From contig NZ_CANMBY010000001.1 in assembly GCF_947496195.1 (NCBI RefSeq), forward strand, positions 868,001 through 932,000: DNA of 64,000 nucleotides, read 5' to 3'. Every line of letters starts with the position of its first letter. Positions within the stretch are counted from its first letter, which is position 1. Made by a program: the position numbers and the translations under genes. This DNA is from an uncultured Polaribacter sp. (lineage in GTDB: Bacteria; Bacteroidota; Bacteroidia; Flavobacteriales; Flavobacteriaceae). A model generated the notes under the pieces. The model made no database searches. It was not told where the DNA came from and saw nothing but the letters and a program-made list of their open reading frames with translations. Positions 56,974-64,000 of the stretch are shown here, one piece after another.

Positions 56974-59235
56974 ATGAAAAAACTATTTATTTTAATTTTA
57001 TCAATAACACTTTTTTATGCTTGTGGAGAATCTTCATCAAAAAAAGATTATAAAGATGCATCTTTATCTATAGAAGAAAGAGTAGATGCTTTATTACCTC
57101 TACTATCTCTAGAAGAAAAAGTAGCACAAATGCGAATTTTTCATGCCAATATTGGTGCTAAACCAGATAAGGATGGAAATCTAAAACTATCTAATAGAGT
57201 TATAAAAAAATTAAAATTAGGTATTGCAGGTATTAAAAATCCAGGAGAACACATAGATCCTGTTGCTGCTGCTAAAATGAATAATGAGTTACAAAAATAT
57301 ATCATTGAAAACAACAGATGGGGCATTCCAGCTCTATTTGTAACAGAATCTTATAATGGAGTAGATGCAAAAGGGAGTACAAAATTTGGTCGTCCATTAA
57401 CCTTTGCAGCCTCTTTTAATCCTGAATTGGCAAGAAGAGAATGGGATGTAATTGGTAGAGAAGCACGTTTAAGAGGTATGCACATGTGTCATTCACCTGA
57501 AGCAGATATTGTAAGAGATCCACGTTTTGGAAGAATGAGTGAAGCCTTTGGAGAAGATACTTATTTAACAACTCAAATGGTTAAAAATGCCATTATTGGT
57601 GTACAAGGAAATTATGAAGGTTTAGGGGCAGGAACTCATATTGGAGCTGTTGCAAAACACTTTGCTGGTTATGGCCAGGTATTAGGTGGTTCTAATTTTG
57701 CTGCTATTGAAATATCACCAAGAACCTTAATTGATGAAATATACCCTCCTTTTGAAGCTGCTGTAAAAGAAGCAAAAACATTAGGAATAATGGCTTCACA
57801 TGGAGATTTAAATGGAATAGCTTCTCATGGAAACCCTGAATTACTAACAGGTGTGTTAAGAGATGATTGGGGTTTTGAAGGTTACGTAGTTTCAGATTCT
57901 AATGATATTGCTCGTTTATACTATTTCATGAAAGTCGCTGAGAACCCTGAAGCAGCTGCACAAATGGGGTTAGAAGCAGGTATTGATATAGATTTATATG
58001 CAGAAGATTCGTATTCGTATTTACCAAAAATGGTTGAGAAAAATCCTGAATTAGAGAAAATGATTGATAGATCTGTAAGAAGAGTGTTGAGAACAAAGTT
58101 TATTTTAGGGCTGTTTGATAATCCTTATATAGACTTGGAAGAAACTAAAAAAGGAGTTCGTTCAGAATCATCTTTAGCTTTAGCTAGAGAAGCAGATTTA
58201 GAATCGATTATTTTGCTAAAAAATGAAAATAAAATCTTACCATTAAATAAAGATAAGAGAACTAAAATCGCATTGTTAGGTCCTTTAGTAAAAGAAAATA
58301 CCAAAGAACAATTCGAATCTGTTGTTGGTAATAATATCACATTTGTTGTAGACAAAGGATTTAATTTAACAGACGAGGCAAAAGGCAATCCAAACTTAAT
58401 TGATACAGATGCTAAAACTATAAATAGATTAGTAAATAAAGCAAGAAGCTCAGATGTAGCTATTTTGTTTTTAGGAGGTGATGAGTTTACTGCAAAAGAG
58501 GCATATTTTAAAAATACAGTTGGAGATAGAGCCACAATAGAACCTGTTAGTGCTCAAGATGAATTAATACAAAAAGTTAAAGCCACAGGTAAACCAGTAA
58601 TAGTTGTATTAAAACATAGAAGAACTCTAGCTATTAATGTTATTTCAGAAGAGGCAGATGCCATTTTAGATACTTGGGACCTAAGTGAATTTGGTGATGA
58701 GTCTACAGCAAGAATCCTGTTTGGTGAAGTTTCTCCATCAGGTAAATTGCCAGTTACTGTTCCAAGAAATATTGGTCAGTTACCATATCACTATAGTATG
58801 AAAGAAATCAACTATAAAAAAGGGTATTTATTCTTGAAAGACGGTCCTTTATATCCTTTTGGTTTTGGATTAAGTTATACAGATTTTGAGTATTCAGATA
58901 TTAAAGTATCAAATTCAGAAATGAAAGTTGATGGAGAAATTACAGTGAGTGCAACAATTACCAATAAAGGTAATATGAAAGCGAAAGAAGCTGTGCAATT
59001 CTATATAAAAGACGTTATTGGTCAAGTAACTAGACCAAACAAAGAATTAAAAGGAATTGAAAAAATTGAATTGAATCCAGGTGAAAACAAAACTGTAACA
59101 TTTACCATTACTCCAAAAATGTTGGAATTTACAGGGATAAAAATGGAAAAAATTATAGAGCCTGGAGATTATAAAGTGATGATTGGTACATCATCAAACG
59201 AATATTTAGAAACTTCATTTAAATTGATCAAATAA
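56974..59235 (+). CDS. GH3-family beta-glycosidase 1
   Basis: A 753-residue lipoprotein (lipobox LFYAC, Cys 17). The TIM-barrel domain (about 40-370) has SFNPELARREWDVIGREARLRG, the AKHFAGYG block and nucleophile Asp308 in GYVVSDSNDIARL. The alpha/beta sandwich (about 390-610) and a fibronectin-III-like C-terminal domain follow (about 650-750). Substrate is unknown; a xylosidase or glucosidase is possible. It pairs with a second, divergent GH3 two genes downstream. Confidence 0.93.
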   Translation: MKKLFILILSITLFYACGESSSKKDYKDASLSIEERVDALLPLLSLEEKVAQMRIFHANIGAKPDKDGNLKLSNRVIKKLKLGIAGIKNPGEHIDPVAAAKMNNELQKYIIENNRWGIPALFVTESYNGVDAKGSTKFGRPLTFAASFNPELARREWDVIGREARLRGMHMCHSPEADIVRDPRFGRMSEAFGEDTYLTTQMVKNAIIGVQGNYEGLGAGTHIGAVAKHFAGYGQVLGGSNFAAIEISPRTLIDEIYPPFEAAVKEAKTLGIMASHGDLNGIASHGNPELLTGVLRDDWGFEGYVVSDSNDIARLYYFMKVAENPEAAAQMGLEAGIDIDLYAEDSYSYLPKMVEKNPELEKMIDRSVRRVLRTKFILGLFDNPYIDLEETKKGVRSESSLALAREADLESIILLKNENKILPLNKDKRTKIALLGPLVKENTKEQFESVVGNNITFVVDKGFNLTDEAKGNPNLIDTDAKTINRLVNKARSSDVAILFLGGDEFTAKEAYFKNTVGDRATIEPVSAQDELIQKVKATGKPVIVVLKHRRTLAINVISEEADAILDTWDLSEFGDESTARILFGEVSPSGKLPVTVPRNIGQLPYHYSMKEINYKKGYLFLKDGPLYPFGFGLSYTDFEYSDIKVSNSEMKVDGEITVSATITNKGNMKAKEAVQFYIKDVIGQVTRPNKELKGIEKIELNPGENKTVTFTITPKMLEFTGIKMEKIIEPGDYKVMIGTSSNEYLETSFKLIK

Positions 59236-59238
59236 ATT

Positions 59239-60366
59239 ATGAAAAGATTGTTAAAGATTCTTGTTGTTAGTTTTGTTTTGGCAAGTTGCTCATCAAAACA
59301 ACCCATAAATGCACAAACAAATATTGATAAAGAGGCAGTTAAAGCTGCCATGATAAAAGCGTTAGAATGGCAAGAGGCACATCCTATTTTTGCTATTCAT
59401 CCTACAGATTGGACAGCAGGAGCCTATTATACAGGGGTTTCTAGAGCACATAAGGCAACAAAAGACATGATGTATATGGCTTATTTGAAAAACCAAGCTG
59501 TAAAAAATAATTGGCAAACATATAAACGATTGCATCATGCAGACGATGTAGCCATTTCTTACAGCTATTTGTATATATCAAAAGCAGAAAAAAGAAGAAA
59601 TTTTGTTGATTTAGAACCGACAAAAAACTTTTTAGATGTGCATTTATTTGAAGATAATATCTGGAAATCTGGCAAAAAACCAGGTAAAGAAGGAAAAAGT
59701 ATTTTATGGTGGTGGTGTGATGCGCTTTTTATGGCACCTCCAGTAATTAATTTGTACTCAAAATATACAAATCAACCAAAATATTTAGATGCGATGCATA
59801 AATATTATATGGAAGCATATAACAGATTGTATGATAAGCAAGAACATTTATTTGCAAGAGATATGCGTTTTATATGGAAAGGAACAGATGAAGATAGAAA
59901 AGAACCAAATGGTAAAAAAGTATTTTGGTCTAGAGGAAATGGTTGGGTACTTGGTGGTTTAGCATTACTTTTAGAGGATTTGCCTAAAGATTATCAGCAT
60001 AGAGATTTTTACGTGAATCTATACAAAGAAATAGCAGCCAGAATTTTAGAAATTCAACCTGAAGATGGTTTATGGAGAACGAGTTTATTAAGTCCTGAAT
60101 CTTATAATCATGGAGAAGTAAGTGGTAGTGGTTTTTACACATTTGCTCTTGCTTGGGGAATTAATAATGGTCTTTTAGATAAAAAACATACACCAGCTGT
60201 AAAAAAAGCTTGGAATGCTCTAGCAGCATGTCAACATGAAGATGGTAGAGTTGGTTGGGTGCAAAATATTGGAGCTTTCCCTGAACCAGCTTCTAAAGAT
60301 AGTTGGCAAAACTTTGGGACTGGAGCTTTTTTAATGGCTGGAAGTGAAATTTTAAAATTGAAATAG
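59239..60366 (+). CDS. GH105-family unsaturated uronyl hydrolase
   Basis: A 375-residue lipoprotein (lipobox VLASC, about residue 17). The (alpha/alpha)6 barrel of the unsaturated rhamnogalacturonyl hydrolase type is recognised by [16 protein letters not shown] (Asp102, Asp103), [12 protein letters not shown] and [23 protein letters not shown]. It hydrates the unsaturated uronate left at oligosaccharide ends by a lyase and releases 5-keto-4-deoxyuronate, the substrate of the KduI found in the 24-33 kb operon. It starts 3 nt after GH3 1. Confidence 0.93.
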   Translation: MKRLLKILVVSFVLASCSSKQPINAQTNIDKEAVKAAMIKALEWQEAHPIFAIHPTDWTAGAYYTGVSRAHKATKDMMYMAYLKNQAVKNNWQTYKRLHHADDVAISYSYLYISKAEKRRNFVDLEPTKNFLDVHLFEDNIWKSGKKPGKEGKSILWWWCDALFMAPPVINLYSKYTNQPKYLDAMHKYYMEAYNRLYDKQEHLFARDMRFIWKGTDEDRKEPNGKKVFWSRGNGWVLGGLALLLEDLPKDYQHRDFYVNLYKEIAARILEIQPEDGLWRTSLLSPESYNHGEVSGSGFYTFALAWGINNGLLDKKHTPAVKKAWNALAACQHEDGRVGWVQNIGAFPEPASKDSWQNFGTGAFLMAGSEILKLK

Positions 60367-60403
60367 ATTAAATTTTTAAATCAATCAATAATAATAATTT
60401 AAA

Positions 60404-62581
60404 ATGATAGGAAAACAAACAGTTCTATTAGGACTTCTTTTAGCTGTATTTTTTGGATGTACAAAAAGTAATGACATACCAAAAAAAACAGAAAAAGACA
60501 AAGAAATTGAAGAAAAAGTTCAGAGCTTAATCAGTAAAATGACCTTAGATGAGAAAATTGCTGAAATGACTCAAGATGCTCCAGCTAATGAGCGATTAGG
60601 AATTCCTTATATGAAGTATGGAGAAGCATTACATGGGCTGTGGCTAGTTCTCGATTATTATGGTAATACAACTGTTTATCCTCAGGCTATTGCAGCAGCT
60701 TCTACTTGGGAACCAGAGTTCGTTAAAGAAATGGCTTCGCAAACAGCAATCGAAGCAAGAGCATTAGGAGTTACACATTGTTATTCGCCAAATTTAGATG
60801 TAATTTCTGGTGATCCAAGATATGGACGTGTAGAAGAATCTTATGGAGAAGATCCTTATTTGGTGTCTAGAATGGGTGTTGCATTTATTCAAGGTTTACA
60901 AGGTATGGGTGATGAACGTTTTGATGAGAATCACGTTATTGCAACAGCCAAACATTTCATAGGTTATCCAGAAAATAGAAGAGGTATCAATGGAGGGTTT
61001 AGTGACATGTCAGAACGTCGTTTAAGAGAGGTGTATCTACCTCCTTTCGAAGCTGCTATTAAAGAGGCAAGGGTAGGTTCTATTATGCCTGGGCATCAAG
61101 ATTTTAATGGCGTTCCAAATCATATGAATACTTGGTTGCTAAAAGATATTTTACGTGATGAATTAGGTTTTGATGGTTTTATTGTTTCTGATAATAATGA
61201 TATTGCTAGATTAGGTACTATGCATTTTATTGCTGAAACTAGAACTAAGTCAGCTTTTTTAGGTTTAAAAGCTGGTGTTGATATGGATTTAGTTATTGGA
61301 AAGATTGAGAAATTAGCAGCATATAATAGCAAAGTGTTAAAAGATACAATTACACAGAACCCTGAACTAGAAAAGTATATAGACAAAGCTACCTCTCGTA
61401 TTTTAAAAGCTAAATATCAATTGGGTTTATTCGATTCAGAACCAAAAGAGATTGATACAAAAACTGTATATGCAGGTAGTAAAGAACATCAAGATTTTTC
61501 TTATGAAATGGCTAAAAAAGCAATTATTTTATTAAAGAATGATGATAATGTTTTGCCTTTAGACATGTCTAAAATTAAATCTTTAGCAGTTATTGGACCT
61601 AATGCACATGAAAATAGACCTAAAAAAGGAACTTATTCTTTGTTAGGTGGTTATTCTGGGTTGCCACCATTTTATGTTTCTGCTTTAGATGGTATCAAAG
61701 CCAAAGTAGGTGATAAAGTAAAAATTAATTATGCAAAAGGTTGTGATTTATTAAGCAACTCTAAAGCTGGTTTTCCAGCAGCAATATCAGCAGCAAAAAA
61801 ATCAGATGCAGTAGTTTTAGTAATTGGTGGCTCAAGAAGAACTGGTGGTGAAGGAGCTGATAGAGACAATTTAGATTTGTATGGAGTACAAAAAGAATTA
61901 GTTAAAGCAATCCATAAAACAGGGAAACCTGTGGTAGCTGTTTTAATTAATGGTAGACCATTGTCAATTAATTATGTAGCAGAAAATATTCCATCAATTT
62001 TAGAGACTTGGTATTTAGGAATGCGTTCTGGAGATGCTATTGCAGATGCTATTTTTGGTGATGTAAATCCTGGAGGAAAATTAACAGTTTCTTTTCCAAG
62101 ATCTGTGGGCCAAGTTCCTGTAACTTATTTGGAAAGACCAGATTTTATTGGTTCTGGTAAAGGGTTGTTTTTAAAAAGTGATAAAAGTCCGTTGTTTCCT
62201 TTTGGCTATGGATTAAGCTATACTACATTTAAGTATAGTACTCCAAAATTCGGTAATGCAACTATTGGTGCAGATGGTAGTACTATAGTTTCAGTGGACG
62301 TTACAAATACTGGAGATAGATCAGGTGATGAAGTTGTACAAATGTATGTGAGAGACGATTTTGCCTCTGTAGGACGTTATAACAAAATGTTAAAAGGGTT
62401 TAAGCGTATTTCATTACAACCAGGAGAAACAAAAACCGTGACTTTTAAATTAGGTTTTGATGAATTAAACATCTTAAATCAAAAAATGAAAAAAGTGGTA
62501 GAACCAGGAACTTTTACAATTTCTGTAGGAGCATCATCATTAGAAAAAGATTTACAAAAAGCTACTTTAAGAGTAAAATAA
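60404..62581 (+). CDS. GH3-family beta-glycosidase 2
   Basis: A 725-residue lipoprotein (lipobox VFFGC, Cys 19). MTLDEKIAEMTQDAP, YSPNLDVISGDPRYGRVEESYGEDPYLVS, ATAKHFIGYPENRRG and nucleophile Asp263 in GFIVSDNNDIARLG are GH3 hallmarks. GGSRRTGGEGADRDNL of the second domain and the C-terminal FnIII-like domain follow. It resembles GH3 xylosidases more than GH3 1 does, by the GDPRYGRVEESYGEDP block. It is last of the operon and ends 24 nt before a terminator. Confidence 0.93.
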   Translation: MIGKQTVLLGLLLAVFFGCTKSNDIPKKTEKDKEIEEKVQSLISKMTLDEKIAEMTQDAPANERLGIPYMKYGEALHGLWLVLDYYGNTTVYPQAIAAASTWEPEFVKEMASQTAIEARALGVTHCYSPNLDVISGDPRYGRVEESYGEDPYLVSRMGVAFIQGLQGMGDERFDENHVIATAKHFIGYPENRRGINGGFSDMSERRLREVYLPPFEAAIKEARVGSIMPGHQDFNGVPNHMNTWLLKDILRDELGFDGFIVSDNNDIARLGTMHFIAETRTKSAFLGLKAGVDMDLVIGKIEKLAAYNSKVLKDTITQNPELEKYIDKATSRILKAKYQLGLFDSEPKEIDTKTVYAGSKEHQDFSYEMAKKAIILLKNDDNVLPLDMSKIKSLAVIGPNAHENRPKKGTYSLLGGYSGLPPFYVSALDGIKAKVGDKVKINYAKGCDLLSNSKAGFPAAISAAKKSDAVVLVIGGSRRTGGEGADRDNLDLYGVQKELVKAIHKTGKPVVAVLINGRPLSINYVAENIPSILETWYLGMRSGDAIADAIFGDVNPGGKLTVSFPRSVGQVPVTYLERPDFIGSGKGLFLKSDKSPLFPFGYGLSYTTFKYSTPKFGNATIGADGSTIVSVDVTNTGDRSGDEVVQMYVRDDFASVGRYNKMLKGFKRISLQPGETKTVTFKLGFDELNILNQKMKKVVEPGTFTISVGASSLEKDLQKATLRVK

Positions 62582-62605
62582 GTAAAATTCAATTTTAAGG
62601 GAATT

Positions 62606-62633
62606 GGCACTTTTATTATTATATAAAAGTGCC
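62606..62633 (+). terminator. Terminator of the GH43/GH3/GH105 operon
   Basis: GGCACTTTTAT, 6-nt loop, ATAAAAGTGCC: an 11-bp perfect stem followed by TATTCTTATTTT. It lies 24 nt after the second GH3 gene. Confidence 0.85.
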
Positions 62634-62649
62634 TATTCTTATTTTAACT

Positions 62650-62694
62650 CAGGACACAACAGGATATCATAATTTATGAATTCACTTGTGTTTA
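62650..62694 (+). promoter_or_regulatory. CAGGA-box promoter upstream of a broken gene (site 5)
   Basis: CAGGAC (62650-62655) and CAGGAT (62660-62665) repeat with 10-bp period. The second lies exactly 27 nt upstream of TGTGTTTA (62687-62694), a poor TAnnTTTG (two mismatches). The stretch AACTCAGGACA (62647-62656) is also seen at site 3 (48893-48902). Confidence 0.6.
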
Positions 62695-62740
62695 AACATG
62701 TCTTAAATTTAAGGTTTAAGAAAGCTTTAAGTGCATTTAA

Positions 62741-63226
62741 TTGGAAATAAAAAACAAAATCCACTTTAAACTAATTCTAATAATTCTTGTAGTTTTAGAA
62801 ACAGTAGGATGTTACTATGTCTATTATACTTTGGGTGAGGTGAAACAGTTCTTTTGTTTTTTAATCTTATCTTTAAATATAATTACACTATTACTCTATT
62901 TTTTTAGAAAAAAAACAATCTCTTTAGTACTTGGGATTATAATTGGTTTACTGTTAATTCCTTATCATACGTTTTTACTTTTTCAATGGCGAGAATTAAA
63001 TCGAGAATAATCGATGATAATCGAATATATTTATACTTTCCAAAAAGATAAAGGTGTATTTCCAAACAATATTTCTGGTTACGAATTTGAAAATAGAAAA
63101 TAATCTGATAATTTTTCTTAAAATATAAATTCTACAGGCTTTGGGTTGCATTATTATGTAGGAACTAAAGGCACCACTCATTTCTATTATCATTATGTTG
63201 GGAAATGGGAATACTATCCAGATTGA
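62741..63226 (+). pseudogene. Small membrane protein gene broken by three in-frame TAA stops
   Basis: From a TTG at 62741 a single frame runs to TGA at 63224-63226 and is broken by TAA at 63008, 63101 and 63119. The first 89 residues contain two or three membrane helices (FKLILIILVVLETVGCYYVYY and following). The next block, IIEYIYTFQKDKGVFPNNISGYEF, then STGFGLHYYVGTKGTTHFYYHYVGKWEYYPD, both read as real protein in the same frame. I recognise the last parts as typical of small flavobacterial membrane proteins, without a known function. The shared frame argues for point-mutation decay rather than separate genes. The first piece could still be made as an 89-residue protein. Confidence 0.6.
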
Positions 63227-63313
63227 AAATATTGAATGTTAACATTACATAAAACAAGTAATCTTATCTTTAAGTATAAGGTTGGTTCTTGTTTACTATT
63301 TAATTCAAGAAAA

Positions 63314-63345
63314 AGCCACCTAAAGTTGTACAACTTTAGGTGGCT
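63314..63345. terminator. Terminator (32-bp palindrome) after the partial lyase-like gene
   Basis: AGCCACCTAAAGTTGT and ACAACTTTAGGTGGCT form a perfect 16-bp inverted repeat. On the minus strand it is followed by TTTTTC, so it serves mainly the minus-strand gene ending at 63403. Confidence 0.88.
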
Positions 63346-63402
63346 ATAAATTATTATGAAATGAATAGGATCTAAAATTTGATTATTAAAAAATAGAATA
63401 TA

Positions 63403-64000
63403 CTATTTATTAATTCTGGTATGGGTGGTATTTGCCCACCTTATTTGTGCTCTACCTTCTCTAACGCGATATGCACCATATCTAATTTTTGATTGTGTTC
63501 CTCTATCAGGATCAGGAATATTCCAATTAAAAGCTTCACCACCAATTATTGCATTACAATAGTGTATTTTTTTTGAAGAATCGTTTGGATCTTCTTTAAA
63601 ACCTACCTCCATCACAAAGGAAGTTATTTCGTTTTTATTAACTTGCTTTAGAAAAACAACTTCTCTTCCACTACCAGAACCTCCACGTTCTAAGATACGC
63701 TCTGCATAAATATCGAATGCCACTTGTTTGTCAGCATTAACGCCTGTTCCGTAAACTGGATGTGCTCTATATAGACAAATAGCAGGGTCTGGAGAACCTC
63801 CACCACCAGTATGTTGACCCTTGGCCTGCGCTATATAACTTCCACTAGTGCCAAAAGAACCTGTATCAGCCACTTCAAGAATTCTAAAGTTTCCTGTAAA
63901 TTTTACATATGATCCTACATTAGGGTTTGCTATAGGTAATGAGCGTTCCATTCGAGGTTGTAAAGTATTTGCTGCATCTTGATTATTAGAGCCAGCTGTT
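63403..64000 (-). CDS. Partial secreted jelly-roll protein, candidate PL28-like ulvan lyase (5' end outside window)
   Basis: The frame stays open to the window edge with no stop upstream of the ATG at 63951, so about 199 C-terminal residues are seen. The sequence is beta-rich and polar: [55 protein letters not shown] and [21 protein letters not shown] near the end. This resembles concanavalin-like jelly-roll lyases. In the ulvan context PL28 is a good candidate and PL7-like is the alternative; neither can be shown from this piece. No type IX tail is present. It is convergent with the broken gene and ends at a strong terminator. Confidence 0.6.
   Translation of the reverse strand, partial: TAGSNNQDAANTLQPRMERSLPIANPNVGSYVKFTGNFRILEVADTGSFGTSGSYIAQAKGQHTGGGGSPDPAICLYRAHPVYGTGVNADKQVAFDIYAERILERGGSGSGREVVFLKQVNKNEITSFVMEVGFKEDPNDSSKKIHYCNAIIGGEAFNWNIPDPDRGTQSKIRYGAYRVREGRAQIRWANTTHTRINK

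Noticed and set aside
1..64000. CRISPR arrays, insertion sequences, integrases, rRNA or riboswitches
   Set aside because: No regularly spaced repeats, transposase- or integrase-like proteins, rRNA or recognisable riboswitch motifs were seen.

Overview
The window reads as a chromosome segment of a marine Bacteroidota, most likely a Flavobacteriaceae of the Polaribacter/Formosa kind. Supporting signs are the AT-rich DNA, Bacteroidota promoters (a TTG element about 19 nt upstream of TAnnTTTG), SusC/SusD pairs, a type IX secretion tail, many lipoproteins and flavobacterial-type housekeeping genes. I see no mobile element, CRISPR array or rRNA.

Positions 1-24.5 kb are housekeeping. thrA (minus) follows a threonine-rich leader peptide. 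leuA-leuB and ilvD-ilvB-ilvN-ilvC (plus) are split by an Ile/Val/Leu-rich leader peptide and a terminator/antiterminator pair. Both look like ribosome-mediated attenuators. Next come gapN, the ribosomal block rplM-rpsI and rpsB-tsf (minus), a DUF5916 outer-membrane protein, glnS, small conserved genes, folB and tRNA-Cys.

Positions 25-36 kb form a uronate-catabolism block. A mannonate-type dehydrogenase, uxuA, kduI, kduD, a DUF4861 lipoprotein and a three-part TRAP transporter form one operon. A DMT-family permease follows, then uxaC and a Gfo/Idh/MocA dehydrogenase on the other strand. Unsaturated uronate (through KduI/KduD) and glucuronate (through UxaC, the dehydrogenase and UxuA) both converge on 2-keto-3-deoxygluconate. 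Its kinase and aldolase are not in the window.

Positions 36-64 kb are a polysaccharide utilization locus: two SusCD pairs, a surface lipoprotein, an SGNH esterase, a sulfatase fused to a GH78-type rhamnosidase, a beta-propeller lyase-like protein with a type IX tail, a binding lipoprotein, GH43, GH3, GH105 and another GH3. A gene with three in-frame stops and the 3' part of a second lyase-like gene follow. Rhamnose, sulfate, xylose and unsaturated uronate activities together point to ulvan, the green-algal polysaccharide; this is inference from gene content.

The most novel signal is a CAGGAT/CAGGAC box found five times upstream of the uronate operon, the first susC, the sulfatase-rhamnosidase, the GH43 operon and the broken gene. 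It lies exactly 27 nt upstream of a TAnnTTTG-like -7 element each time. In three or four sites a related half-site lies one helical turn (10 bp) further upstream. It looks like the operator of an unlinked activator that joins polymer breakdown to uronate catabolism.
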